This document shows positions 44,174-51,900 of a stretch of DNA of 64,000 bases, piece after piece; position 1 is the first letter of the stretch; every line of letters begins with the position of its first letter. Location: the NCBI RefSeq assembly GCF_024362785.1, contig NZ_CP093301.1:3658001-3722000 (forward strand), written 5' to 3'. This DNA comes from Evansella sp. LMS18. Its GTDB lineage: Bacteria; Bacillota; Bacilli; Bacillales; Salisediminibacteriaceae. Under the pieces are notes generated by a model. That model had not been told where the DNA came from. It searched no databases and saw only the letters and a program-made list of their open reading frames with translations. A program made the translations under genes and the position numbers.

Positions 44174-44842
44174 TTACAATTTTATATAGTTAAGATCAGG
44201 GTCAGTCTGCAGTTTCTCAAGTGCTCGGACTATTTCTTCTACAGATTCTTCATTGTAACAGTCGTATGAATCTATATCGAGATGGAGGACTGGGCAGATG
44301 TCAAAGGCAGATATCCAGTCATTGTATCTGTTATATAACTCACTCCAGAATTCCACGGGAGTGTTTATTTCCATTTCCCTTCCTCTTGCTTCGATGCGGT
44401 TTAAAATGCTTGGCAGTTTGCCGTCTATATAAATCAGGACATCCGGTTTAGGAAAATAAGGGGACATAACCATAGCGTCAAACAAAGACTGGTATGTTTC
44501 AAAATCCCTGTCGGACATATTTCCATTATCATACTGAAGCCTGGCAAAGATTCCCGTGTCTTCATATATGCTTCTGTCCTGGACATAACCCAGCCCTGTT
44601 TCATGCATTTTCTTCTGTTGTTTAAAGCGTTCTGCCAGGAAATAAATCTGCAGATGGAACGACCATTTTTTAAAGTTATCATAATAGTCTTCCAGATAAG
44701 GGTTCCCGTCAACTTTTTCAAAGGAAGGTTTGAAGCCCAGTGCTTCTGCAAGGGTTTTTGTTAACGTGGATTTCCCTGCCCCTACTGTACCTGCTAATGT
44801 AATCAAGGAATCAGGGCGTAAGTTATGGTTTAGTTTTGGCAT
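44174..44842 (-). CDS. dck: Deoxyadenosine/deoxycytidine kinase
   Basis: Salvage phosphorylation of dA and dC. The 222-residue P-loop kinase has GTVGAGKST near residue 20, the DRSIYED (DRS) motif and the LID-like RGREMEI. The start MPKLNH at 44842 follows GGAGTGG; an upstream TTG at 44860 lies within that ribosome-binding region. It is downstream of dgk on the same strand, as in B. subtilis. Confidence 0.88.
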   Translation of the reverse strand: MPKLNHNLRPDSLITLAGTVGAGKSTLTKTLAEALGFKPSFEKVDGNPYLEDYYDNFKKWSFHLQIYFLAERFKQQKKMHETGLGYVQDRSIYEDTGIFARLQYDNGNMSDRDFETYQSLFDAMVMSPYFPKPDVLIYIDGKLPSILNRIEARGREMEINTPVEFWSELYNRYNDWISAFDICPVLHLDIDSYDCYNEESVEEIVRALEKLQTDPDLNYIKL

Positions 44843-44891
44843 ATAAGTTTTCCACTCCAATAAAAAATACTCAATATAAGTGCTTTTAGAA

Positions 44892-45542
44892 TTAAAATAA
44901 GGATTGCTGCTTATCTGCTATATCAGTGACCTGGTCTATTATCCGCTGGAGATCATGAGGGTTATTGACAAAATCTGTTTTGTCGCCGTTAATTTGCAAC
45001 ACTGGAATATGTGGATAAACCCTTGTGTGATCTTTGATAAACTGGCGATAATTTTCTGAAAGTGTCTCCAGATAAAGAGGATCTATGGACTTTTCAAATG
45101 TACGTCCCCTCATCTCTATCCTTTCAAGAAGCGTAGGCAGACTTGCGTCCAGATAAATGATGATATTCGGCTTAGGAAGGTCATTTGTAAGAATCCTGTA
45201 TATTCGATCATATTTATCGAAGTGGTCCTGCGATAAAGTCTGTTTGGCAAAGATGAGATTTTTAAATATATGGTAATCACTTATGACAGGGTGGCCCTGG
45301 GACAGAAAATTCTCGTATGTATCTTCCAGCTGTTTATAGCGGTTGCATAAGAAAAACATCTCTGTCTGAAAACTCCACTCTTCGGTATTTTCATAAAACT
45401 TTCCAAGAAAAGGGTTTTCGTCCACGATTTCCTTCAGAAGTGCATAATTATAATGGTGTGATAAAAGATCAGCCAAGGAGGTCTTGCCGGCTCCAATTGG
45501 GCCTTCTACAGCGATGAACGGGACGCGAAACTGCTGGCTCAT
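44892..45542 (-). CDS. dgk: Deoxyguanosine kinase
   Basis: A 216-residue P-loop deoxynucleoside kinase. The GPIGAGKTS loop lies near residue 15, the substrate segment is IVDENPFLGKFYENTEEWSFQTEMFFL, and the LID is EMRGRTFEKSI. It has SDYHIFKN where dck has DRSIYED, in line with the Dgk branch. It precedes dck with a 49-base gap, so the pair is likely one unit. Confidence 0.87.
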   Translation of the reverse strand: MSQQFRVPFIAVEGPIGAGKTSLADLLSHHYNYALLKEIVDENPFLGKFYENTEEWSFQTEMFFLCNRYKQLEDTYENFLSQGHPVISDYHIFKNLIFAKQTLSQDHFDKYDRIYRILTNDLPKPNIIIYLDASLPTLLERIEMRGRTFEKSIDPLYLETLSENYRQFIKDHTRVYPHIPVLQINGDKTDFVNNPHDLQRIIDQVTDIADKQQSLF

Positions 45543-45812
45543 ATCGTTTAAACGCCTCCTTTCTTTGAATAATTAACTTTCCTTACTAGTTTTGTTTGCA
45601 GCCATTGAAAAATGTCGAATGAAGTAAAAACAAATTTAATTCTACCATATTCTAACGAGAAGGAAACCTATTATATTTACTTTTATCCTTGTCTTATTGC
45701 GGAAATATATTAATAAAATCTGTTTAATTAAGTTCGGGGAAGGTAACTATTCTTAACAAGCAGCAGTTCCTATAGTATGATTGACGGAGTGATTTATAAA
45801 GGAGGTGTTCTA

Positions 45813-46664
45813 ATGAGCCAAAAGGTAAAAATAGTAACTGATTCTACACTTGATATGAGAAAAGAAGAAATAGAGCAGCTAGGCGTAACGATTGTGCCCC
45901 TTTCTGTAACTATAGGAGATCAGTCTTATATAGATGGAGTGGACATTACAGCACATGAATTTGTGAACATGCTCGTTAACTCAGATGAAATGCCCCGAAG
46001 CTCCCAGCCCTCTGTAGGGTCTTTCGTTGAAGTATATGATGAACTAGGGAAGGATGGAAGTCCTGTTATATCTATCCATATGACCAGTGGGATGAGCGGA
46101 ACCTATTCCTCTGCAAAAACAGCAGCAGATATGTCGAAAAGTGATGTTACAGTTATCGATTCCAAATATATCTCCTGTGCACTGGGTTTCCAGGTGAAGG
46201 AAGCGAGTGAAATGGCGAAGAGTGGGGCAACTGTTGAAGAAATCGTAAATCGCCTTGAAACAGTCAGGAAAAATACCTCTCTCTATATTATGGTAGATAC
46301 GCTGGAATATTTAGTTAAAGGCGGCCGCATTGGGCGTGGGAAGGCTTTAGTAGGGTCTCTGTTAAAAATTAAGCCGGTTGCTTCCCTTCAGGATGGCGTA
46401 TATACACCTGTTTCAAAAGTCAGGTCCTACATGCAGATGGTTAAATATATGAAAAAACGTTTTGAAGAAGAAACGGCAGGTAGAATTGTAAGAGGAATGG
46501 GGATTGCCCAGGTAGAAGCGCGGGAACTGGCAGGAGAACTTCGCGGAGTTATCAAAGATTCTACCAGTTTCAGAGATATACCGATCGTGGACACCACACC
46601 AATAATCAGTACGCATACAGGCCCTGGTGCTATTGCGTTTATGTACTATACAGACGATAAATGA
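45813..46664 (+). CDS. DegV-family fatty-acid-binding protein
   Basis: A 283-residue cytoplasmic protein. The N-terminal VTDSTLDMRKEEIEQLGVTIVPL and SSQPSVGSF segments match the DegV (FakB-like) family, which bind fatty acids for phosphorylation by FakA. The hydrophobic pocket segment near the C terminus (STHTGPGAIAFMYY) is also typical. ATG 45813 follows AAAGGAGGTG. No fakA lies nearby. The preceding 270-base gap (45543-45812) shows no gene. Confidence 0.88.
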   Translation: MSQKVKIVTDSTLDMRKEEIEQLGVTIVPLSVTIGDQSYIDGVDITAHEFVNMLVNSDEMPRSSQPSVGSFVEVYDELGKDGSPVISIHMTSGMSGTYSSAKTAADMSKSDVTVIDSKYISCALGFQVKEASEMAKSGATVEEIVNRLETVRKNTSLYIMVDTLEYLVKGGRIGRGKALVGSLLKIKPVASLQDGVYTPVSKVRSYMQMVKYMKKRFEEETAGRIVRGMGIAQVEARELAGELRGVIKDSTSFRDIPIVDTTPIISTHTGPGAIAFMYYTDDK

Positions 46665-46683
46665 GGCGCTGGCCCGGATTAAT

Positions 46684-46722
46684 AAAACGAATTTCTGATA
46701 CTAAGCAGAAGTTCGTTTTTGT
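46684..46722 (+). terminator. Terminator after degV-like gene
   Basis: AAAACGAA-t-TTCTG (46684-46697) pairs with CAGAA-g-TTCGTTTT (46706-46719), followed by TGTTTTG. Confidence 0.8.
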
Positions 46723-46859
46723 TTTGCCCGTTTTTTCTGCTGAGGGTGCTCTTGATTTCCCTGTGTTAGAGTGAATACAGGTTCATGCAGAAATAATTAT
46801 TGTTAACTAAATTCCAAATAAGTTACAATGATAGATAGGCAAAGGAGGCGAGGAAGACA

Positions 46860-47741
46860 ATGCGAACAGGCTTAATACTGGAAGGCGGAGGTATGAGAGG
46901 AGTATATACAGGGGGAATACTGGAATATTTTCTGGAAAACAATATACGTTTTCCGTATGTCACCGCAGTTTCTGCCGGGGCTTGTAATGCGTCATCCTTT
47001 ATATCCAGGCAGAAGGGAAGAAATAAAGAAGTAACGATCGGTTACGCCGATCATCCTGAATATATTTCTTTTAAAAGGCTGTTTAAAAACGGCGAATTAT
47101 TTAACTTTGACTTGATTTTCGATCAAATACCAAACAGGGAAAATCTATTCGATTACCAAACCTTTAACAGTTCTGAAGAAAAGTTTTATATCGGGACAAC
47201 AGATTGTAAAACGGGAGAAACCATCTACTATGAAAAGTCGGAAATAGGTGAAGACCTTAACAAAATTCTCCGTGCTTCATGTTCTTTACCAATGCTTTCC
47301 CCATTAATTGAATATGACGGGCGCTTTCTCCTGGACGGGGGAATAAGTGACCCTATTCCTGTTAATAAATCGCTGAATGATGGCAATGAAAAACATGTAA
47401 TAGTTCTCACCCAGTGTGAAGGTTACCTGAAAAAGCCTGTTAAACGGGGGAAATGGTGGTATCGCAGAAAATACAGGAATTACCCGGGGCTTATTGACAT
47501 TATCGAAAACCGTTCCAGGCTGTATAACGACTCCCTGAAAAAAGTCCGTCAGCTTGAACAGGAAGGGAAGGCTTTCGTTTTTCGCCCTGAAAATTTACAA
47601 GGGGTAACCAGAATTGAACGAAAAAAAGAAAGGCTGCAGGCCTTGTATGACCATGGTTATGAACAGGCAAAACAACAGCATGAAGCTCTAGAATCATTTT
47701 TACAATCCGAACCTGTTTGCCGCCAGGCAACAGGGAATTAA
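46860..47741 (+). CDS. Patatin-like phospholipase (RssA/YjjU type)
   Basis: A 293-residue cytoplasmic protein. The oxyanion loop is LEGGGMRGVYTGG near residue 8, the nucleophile serine is in TAVSAGACNAS near 40, and the dyad aspartate is in LLDGGISDPIP. The nucleophile elbow reads A-x-S-x-G rather than G-x-S-x-G, which may still be active. AAAGGAGGCG lies before the ATG. Lipid acyl hydrolase activity is inferred from the family. Confidence 0.88.
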   Translation: MRTGLILEGGGMRGVYTGGILEYFLENNIRFPYVTAVSAGACNASSFISRQKGRNKEVTIGYADHPEYISFKRLFKNGELFNFDLIFDQIPNRENLFDYQTFNSSEEKFYIGTTDCKTGETIYYEKSEIGEDLNKILRASCSLPMLSPLIEYDGRFLLDGGISDPIPVNKSLNDGNEKHVIVLTQCEGYLKKPVKRGKWWYRRKYRNYPGLIDIIENRSRLYNDSLKKVRQLEQEGKAFVFRPENLQGVTRIERKKERLQALYDHGYEQAKQQHEALESFLQSEPVCRQATGN

Positions 47742-47770
47742 AAGAGCTCTGTTAATCGACAGAGCTCTTT
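47741..47770 (+). terminator. Weak terminator after the patatin gene
   Basis: AAAGAGCTCTGT (47741-47752) pairs perfectly with ACAGAGCTCTTT (47759-47770). The T-run after the stem is only three bases. Confidence 0.6.
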
Positions 47771-47835
47771 CGTCTGCAATGTTGTTTTGTACATAACACT
47801 ATCAAAAGCTTATTTCAGATAAAGCAGGTGTTTAG

Positions 47836-48255
47836 ATGAACCGAAAAAAGGGCTACCGGCTACTCGCATTATTTTTATTTATTGCTTTTATAAGTTTAAT
47901 TTCCCGGTCTTTAATTTATCTCGTACTGTCAACGGTTGTTGCGGTAAGTATAATCCTCCTATTAAGTGCGGACCGGAAGAACAGAAGAGATGCTGGAAAT
48001 CTTCGTATACAGGAAGAAGACAAAGTCTCTGAAAGAGGCTTAAGCGGAGCATTCGTGCCAGCATTGTTTTTAATCACAGGAATAATTATGGCAACCTACG
48101 GTATGAGCGGACTGACCGGGCGGTTTTCCCTTCTCAGCGAGTCAGGGATTATGGCTGATGTGCCAGCTGTGTTGATTTTCTCTGTGGTGATCGGCTGTCT
48201 GCTGGCTGTCTATGGGATATATAATATACTGAAGTACTCGTTAAAAGACAGATGA
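47836..48255 (+). CDS. Uncharacterised small membrane protein with four helices
   Basis: A 139-residue protein with hydrophobic segments at about 9-25, 28-44, 72-92 and 107-130, and a charged cytoplasmic loop (about 45-68). No known motif. Its stop codon falls within the first bases of repeat B copy 2, so the repeat may have replaced the original 3' end. Function unknown. Confidence 0.7.
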   Translation: MNRKKGYRLLALFLFIAFISLISRSLIYLVLSTVVAVSIILLLSADRKNRRDAGNLRIQEEDKVSERGLSGAFVPALFLITGIIMATYGMSGLTGRFSLLSESGIMADVPAVLIFSVVIGCLLAVYGIYNILKYSLKDR

Positions 48256-48405
48256 AACCGGCCGTTAAACTCCCGCCTCAAAACAGGAGTGGAAGCGAAG
48301 ATGTTCTTTATGCGTGAGATAACGGACGCTAATATCCTGACTGGTTCAACTAACAATCAGTGGGGGAGGAATAAAACCCCCCACTGATTGAAGGTTCACT
48401 TTATT
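48251..48405 (+). repeat. Dispersed repeat family B, copy 2
   Basis: About 155 bp. The left arm of hairpin 1 (CGGCCGTTAAACTCCCGCCT) has lost pairing to its degraded right arm (TTTATGCGTGAGATAACGG). Hairpin 2, CAATCAGTGGGGG with CCCCCCACTGATTG, is intact. It overlaps the stop codon of the preceding membrane-protein gene. Confidence 0.9.
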
Positions 48406-48458
48406 ATAGGTTTCTTATATACTAATCCTTAGAGAAACGAAATATTATTCTGGAGAAG

Positions 48459-49691
48459 GTGTTTACCATTAATTCTCAGAAACGCAATCTTCTCATTATG
48501 TGTATAGCTAACTTTTTTGTGGCAGCGAGTGCTACTATGGTACTGCCCTTCCTTTCTTTATACATAGAGACTTTCGGGGAATTTTCTGATGCGTATGTTC
48601 AAAGATGGTCAGGTTTTGTTTTTGGGATTACATTTCTCGTTGCATTTGCCGTATCGCCTTTATGGGGAAGATTCGGGGACCGCTTCGGCAGAAAAAAAAT
48701 ACTTATTATAACCGGGTTTGGTATTGCGTTTTCCATATTTCTCATGGGCTATGTAAATTCCGTGCAAGGTTTATTTGTCCTTAGATTCTTTATGGGTCTT
48801 GTGACAGGTTTTGTACCTACTTCAATGGCTCTCATTGCTGCCCAGACAAATAAAGAAACAGCGGGCAGGGTGCTTGGAACTCTTCAGATGGGGACTGTTT
48901 CCGGAGGGTTGTTTGGACCTCTGCTTGGCGGTGCCCTTGCTGACGCCTTTGGATTCACCTATACGTTTATCATTACCGCTGTTGTCATTTCAGCCGCCTC
49001 AGTGCTGGTAATATTTGGGGTGAAAGAAATGACGGCTGCTGAAAGAAAGCAAAACGAAAAAGAGTACCGGAGCATGAAAGAAGTGTTTTTGTTAATATTT
49101 AAAAACCCTGTCCTGCTCATGGTAATGATATTGTCATTTGTTATACAGACCGCTAATTTCAGTATACAGCCACAGCTTGCACTCTATGTGAACCAGCTTC
49201 TTGAAACCCAGAATATCGCCTTCCTGGCAGGGCTTGCCTTTTCAGTAACAGGCCTTGGCAATGCGCTTACCACAAGGGGATGGGGGATACTTGGTGACAG
49301 AATCGGCCACGAAAAAGTACTTCTCATATGCCTTATCCTTGCAGGGCTTTTCTTTTTGCCTCAGGCTTTCGCGGTTGATATTTGGCAATTAGTTATTTTA
49401 CGTTTCTTATTCGGCCTCCAGATAGGCGGAATTATTCCAAATGTTACTGCTTACATAAGGAGGGCAGTTCCCCTTTCGGTACAGGGAGAAGTTCTTGGGT
49501 ACAACCAGAGTTTCCGCTTTCTGGGTAATGTAGTCGGCCCTGTTGCAGGGGGGCTGATTGCAGGATATTTTTCTATCTCCTCAGTCTTTTATTTCTCTTC
49601 CTTATTATTTTTCCTGGCAGCAGTAGCTTTATATATTGTTGTAAAGGTAAAACCAGCTTCTCCTCATAAAGGGACGTTCTCAGAATCTTAA
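48459..49691 (+). CDS. MFS multidrug efflux-type transporter
   Basis: A 410-residue protein with about twelve transmembrane helices. It has the MFS loop 2-3 motif GRFGDRFGRKK (near residue 72) and the drug:H+ antiporter-like LGTLQMGTVSGGLFGPLLGG. It starts with GTG 48459 behind GGAGAA at tight spacing; no ATG is better placed. Substrate unknown. Repeat B copy 2 lies in its upstream region. Confidence 0.85.
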   Translation: MFTINSQKRNLLIMCIANFFVAASATMVLPFLSLYIETFGEFSDAYVQRWSGFVFGITFLVAFAVSPLWGRFGDRFGRKKILIITGFGIAFSIFLMGYVNSVQGLFVLRFFMGLVTGFVPTSMALIAAQTNKETAGRVLGTLQMGTVSGGLFGPLLGGALADAFGFTYTFIITAVVISAASVLVIFGVKEMTAAERKQNEKEYRSMKEVFLLIFKNPVLLMVMILSFVIQTANFSIQPQLALYVNQLLETQNIAFLAGLAFSVTGLGNALTTRGWGILGDRIGHEKVLLICLILAGLFFLPQAFAVDIWQLVILRFLFGLQIGGIIPNVTAYIRRAVPLSVQGEVLGYNQSFRFLGNVVGPVAGGLIAGYFSISSVFYFSSLLFFLAAVALYIVVKVKPASPHKGTFSES

Positions 49692-49778
49692 GACTCTTTG
49701 CCAAATAATTCACGTTGAAGCAATAACATGCTAGAATAATAGTATAGTGTCTGATTGTGAAGGAGTGCCGGAAAATAA

Positions 49779-49949
49779 ATGCTAATTACGAAAAAGGAGA
49801 AGCAATTGCTCATTCGTTTACTGAAGAAAGAAAAAAGACGAGTGTTCGGCTTAAAAGAGGATAAAAAAGAGATCAATCAGCTTTTAGATAAATTAGAGCA
49901 AAATACCAGGAACGAAAAGGTTAATAAAGTCAAGCCGTCAAAGTTATAA
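49779..49949 (+). CDS. Small basic helical protein
   Basis: A 56-residue Lys-rich protein starting MLITKKEKQLLIRLLKKEK, predicted as one or two helices with a basic tail. AAGGAGTG lies about 12 bases upstream, rather far. The coding pattern (amphipathic Leu/Lys heptads) looks real. It lies between the MFS gene and the lipoprotein gene on the same strand. Function unknown. Confidence 0.55.
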   Translation: MLITKKEKQLLIRLLKKEKRRVFGLKEDKKEINQLLDKLEQNTRNEKVNKVKPSKL

Positions 49950-50074
49950 AATCCTGTGCAGCCATTGTCCAGCAATGGCTCTTTCAATGATTTTGCAAAT
50001 TATTCAGCAGGGGGGATATTCTGACCCTGCCATTAAACATAATACAGAGAGATAGTAAAAAGGGGAGAAACAAA

Positions 50075-50986
50075 ATGAAGTTTAGTCCAGTGTTTTATAT
50101 GTGGACACTTCTGTTTTTATTAATTACTGGATGCAGTGAAGATGAAAACCTCACTGCAGTTTCTAAATCAAGTACGCTTAACGAGGTCTCATTGAACAGT
50201 GAAGCGGCACAAGGACAAAACAATGTCTCAACTGGTGATACAGAAGGGTTTCTTCAAGTTCATTTTATCGATGCCGGCCAGGGGGATGCAGCATTATTCC
50301 AGGCGGACAATACAGTTATATTAGTACATGATGATTATACAGGACAGTACGATGTAATTTCTTATCTGAAAGAGTATGGTATAAAAAAGATCGACCTGCT
50401 GGTTGGGCCTAGTCCTTCTGGTGAATCTATCGATCAGTTTTCCGCTGTTATTTCTGAATTTGCTGTAGAGGAGATTTGGATGTCAGGTGGAGTTAGTAAC
50501 TCCCGTGCATTTGAGCAGACGGTGGACGTTATTATGTCTTCTGATCTGAATTATTACGAGCCGCGGGCCGGTGAGCATTTCGATTTTGGCTCTCTTAAAG
50601 TGGAAGTGATTCATCCTGAGTCTATATCAGGGGATATGATCAGTGATTCTTTGAGCATCAGAGTGAGTTACGGAAACTTCAGTTTTCTTCTTACAGGTGA
50701 TATTGCTCCTGGCGGGGAGAATGAGATATTAAACAGAGGACTTGATTTAAATGCACAGGTGTTTATACCTGGCCGCCATGATTCATCCGCTCAGGATGCT
50801 GCTGAACTTCTTAAAGAAATAAATCCGGAAATAGCTATATATAACAGCCAGGAAGAAAATACCAGCCCTGAAGTCCTTGATGCTCTTGAAAAGGAAGGAA
50901 TACCGGTTTATGAGACAAATATCCATGGAAGTCTTATAGTCAAAACAGATGGATTTAACGAATTTATCATTGAAGACAGCCAATAG
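50075..50986 (+). CDS. Lipoprotein with degenerate ComEC-like MBL fold
   Basis: A 303-residue lipoprotein with lipobox LITGC (Cys near residue 20) and a short disordered linker. The following domain keeps much of the ComEC C-terminal pattern: VHFIDAGQGDAALF, LLTGDIAPGGE and FIPGRHDSS. The THxDxDH metal-binding loop, however, is replaced by LLVGPSPSGES. Hydrolysis is therefore doubtful. GGGGAGAA precedes the ATG. It is related in plan to the exported protein at 10737-11621. The CtaM-like gene follows 14 bases later. Confidence 0.75.
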   Translation: MKFSPVFYMWTLLFLLITGCSEDENLTAVSKSSTLNEVSLNSEAAQGQNNVSTGDTEGFLQVHFIDAGQGDAALFQADNTVILVHDDYTGQYDVISYLKEYGIKKIDLLVGPSPSGESIDQFSAVISEFAVEEIWMSGGVSNSRAFEQTVDVIMSSDLNYYEPRAGEHFDFGSLKVEVIHPESISGDMISDSLSIRVSYGNFSFLLTGDIAPGGENEILNRGLDLNAQVFIPGRHDSSAQDAAELLKEINPEIAIYNSQEENTSPEVLDALEKEGIPVYETNIHGSLIVKTDGFNEFIIEDSQ

Positions 50987-51000
50987 AACAAGGAGAAAAA

Positions 51001-51546
51001 ATGATGAAAAAGCTATGGAATACAATCTTAAACAATTCTGGTAAGACAGTTATTATTCTTGCCATAGTTATTAACCTGCTTGTGGTGGCCCTTTCATTCA
51101 TCCCTCCATATGAGGGAGACCTTCCTGCGTGGGTTAGGCAGCTGCCATTGCTGAATGCTTCACTGAACAGTTTAACATTTGTTTTTCTGCTGCTCGCCCT
51201 GATTGCTATTAAGAAAAGGAATGTTGACAGGCACCAGAAATTTATTTATGCAGCATTCACTACTACCTTTTTCTTTCTGCTGTCATACGTAACTTACCAC
51301 TTCCTTGCTGAATCCACTGCTTTTGGCGGGACTGGTTTTATTGCAGGTTTTTATTACTTTATTCTTATCACTCATATTATTCTGGCAGCAGTCATCGTTC
51401 CTCTTGCGCTCATGAGCTTTTTCACGGGTTATAAGCGGGAAGAGGCACGCCACAGAAAATGGGTTCGCTGGACAATGCCGCTCTGGCTGTACGTCAGCTT
51501 TACAGGGGTATTAGTATATATTCTTATTTCTCCCTACTACAGTTGA
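51001..51546 (+). CDS. DUF420 membrane protein, CtaM/YozB-like
   Basis: A 181-residue protein with five hydrophobic helices. Histidines lie within or next to helices (DRHQKFIYAAF, YVTYHFLAEST, LITHIILAAV, ARHRKWVRW), the pattern of DUF420. Staphylococcal CtaM, of this family, is needed for maturation of the aa3-type menaquinol oxidase, and B. subtilis YozB is related. AAGGAGAA precedes the ATG. Probably transcribed with the upstream lipoprotein gene. Confidence 0.85.
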   Translation: MMKKLWNTILNNSGKTVIILAIVINLLVVALSFIPPYEGDLPAWVRQLPLLNASLNSLTFVFLLLALIAIKKRNVDRHQKFIYAAFTTTFFFLLSYVTYHFLAESTAFGGTGFIAGFYYFILITHIILAAVIVPLALMSFFTGYKREEARHRKWVRWTMPLWLYVSFTGVLVYILISPYYS

Positions 51547-51585
51547 TAGGCAGAGGCACGGAGTAAACAGCTTCAATAAAGTCAA

Positions 51586-51627
51586 AAAGGTTCCAGTTAT
51601 CGACAATGATAATTGGACCCTTTTTTT
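51586..51627 (+). terminator. Terminator after the CtaM-like gene
   Basis: AAAAAGGTTCCAGTTATC pairs imperfectly with GATAATTGGACCCTTTTT, followed by further T. Confidence 0.8.
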
Positions 51628-51670
51628 GTACAATTTTCTAACTGGTATTATATTCGTTTTTTGAATTTCA

Positions 51671-51720
51671 GTAACCTAAATTTCCCTGATATCCCGTGTA
51701 TTTATGGGTAACCTAAATTT
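51671..51720 (+). repeat. 13-bp direct repeat next to repeat B copy 3
   Basis: GTAACCTAAATTT occurs at 51671-51683 and again at 51708-51720, 37 bases apart, immediately left of repeat B copy 3. It may be a short tandem duplication created when the element arrived. Confidence 0.6.
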
Positions 51721-51870
51721 ATCCCGATGTACCCGTCCGTAAACCTCCCGCCTCAAAACATGAGATGAAGCGAATTCAGGCGGGAGATAACGGACACTAA
51801 CATCCCGATTGGTTCAGCTAACAATCAGTGGGGGAGGAATAACCCCCACTGATTGCAGGTTCACTTTATA
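51721..51870 (+). repeat. Dispersed repeat family B, copy 3
   Basis: About 150 bp. Hairpin 1 arms are well kept (CGTCCGT and CTCCCGCCT with AGGCGGGAG and ACGGAC). Hairpin 2 is CAATCAGTGGGGG with CCCCCACTGATTG. It ends about 30 bases before the subtilase gene, so any transcript of that gene starting upstream would carry both hairpins. Confidence 0.9.
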
Positions 51871-51900
51871 CAGATGGTTAAAAAGGGGAGTTTACAGACG

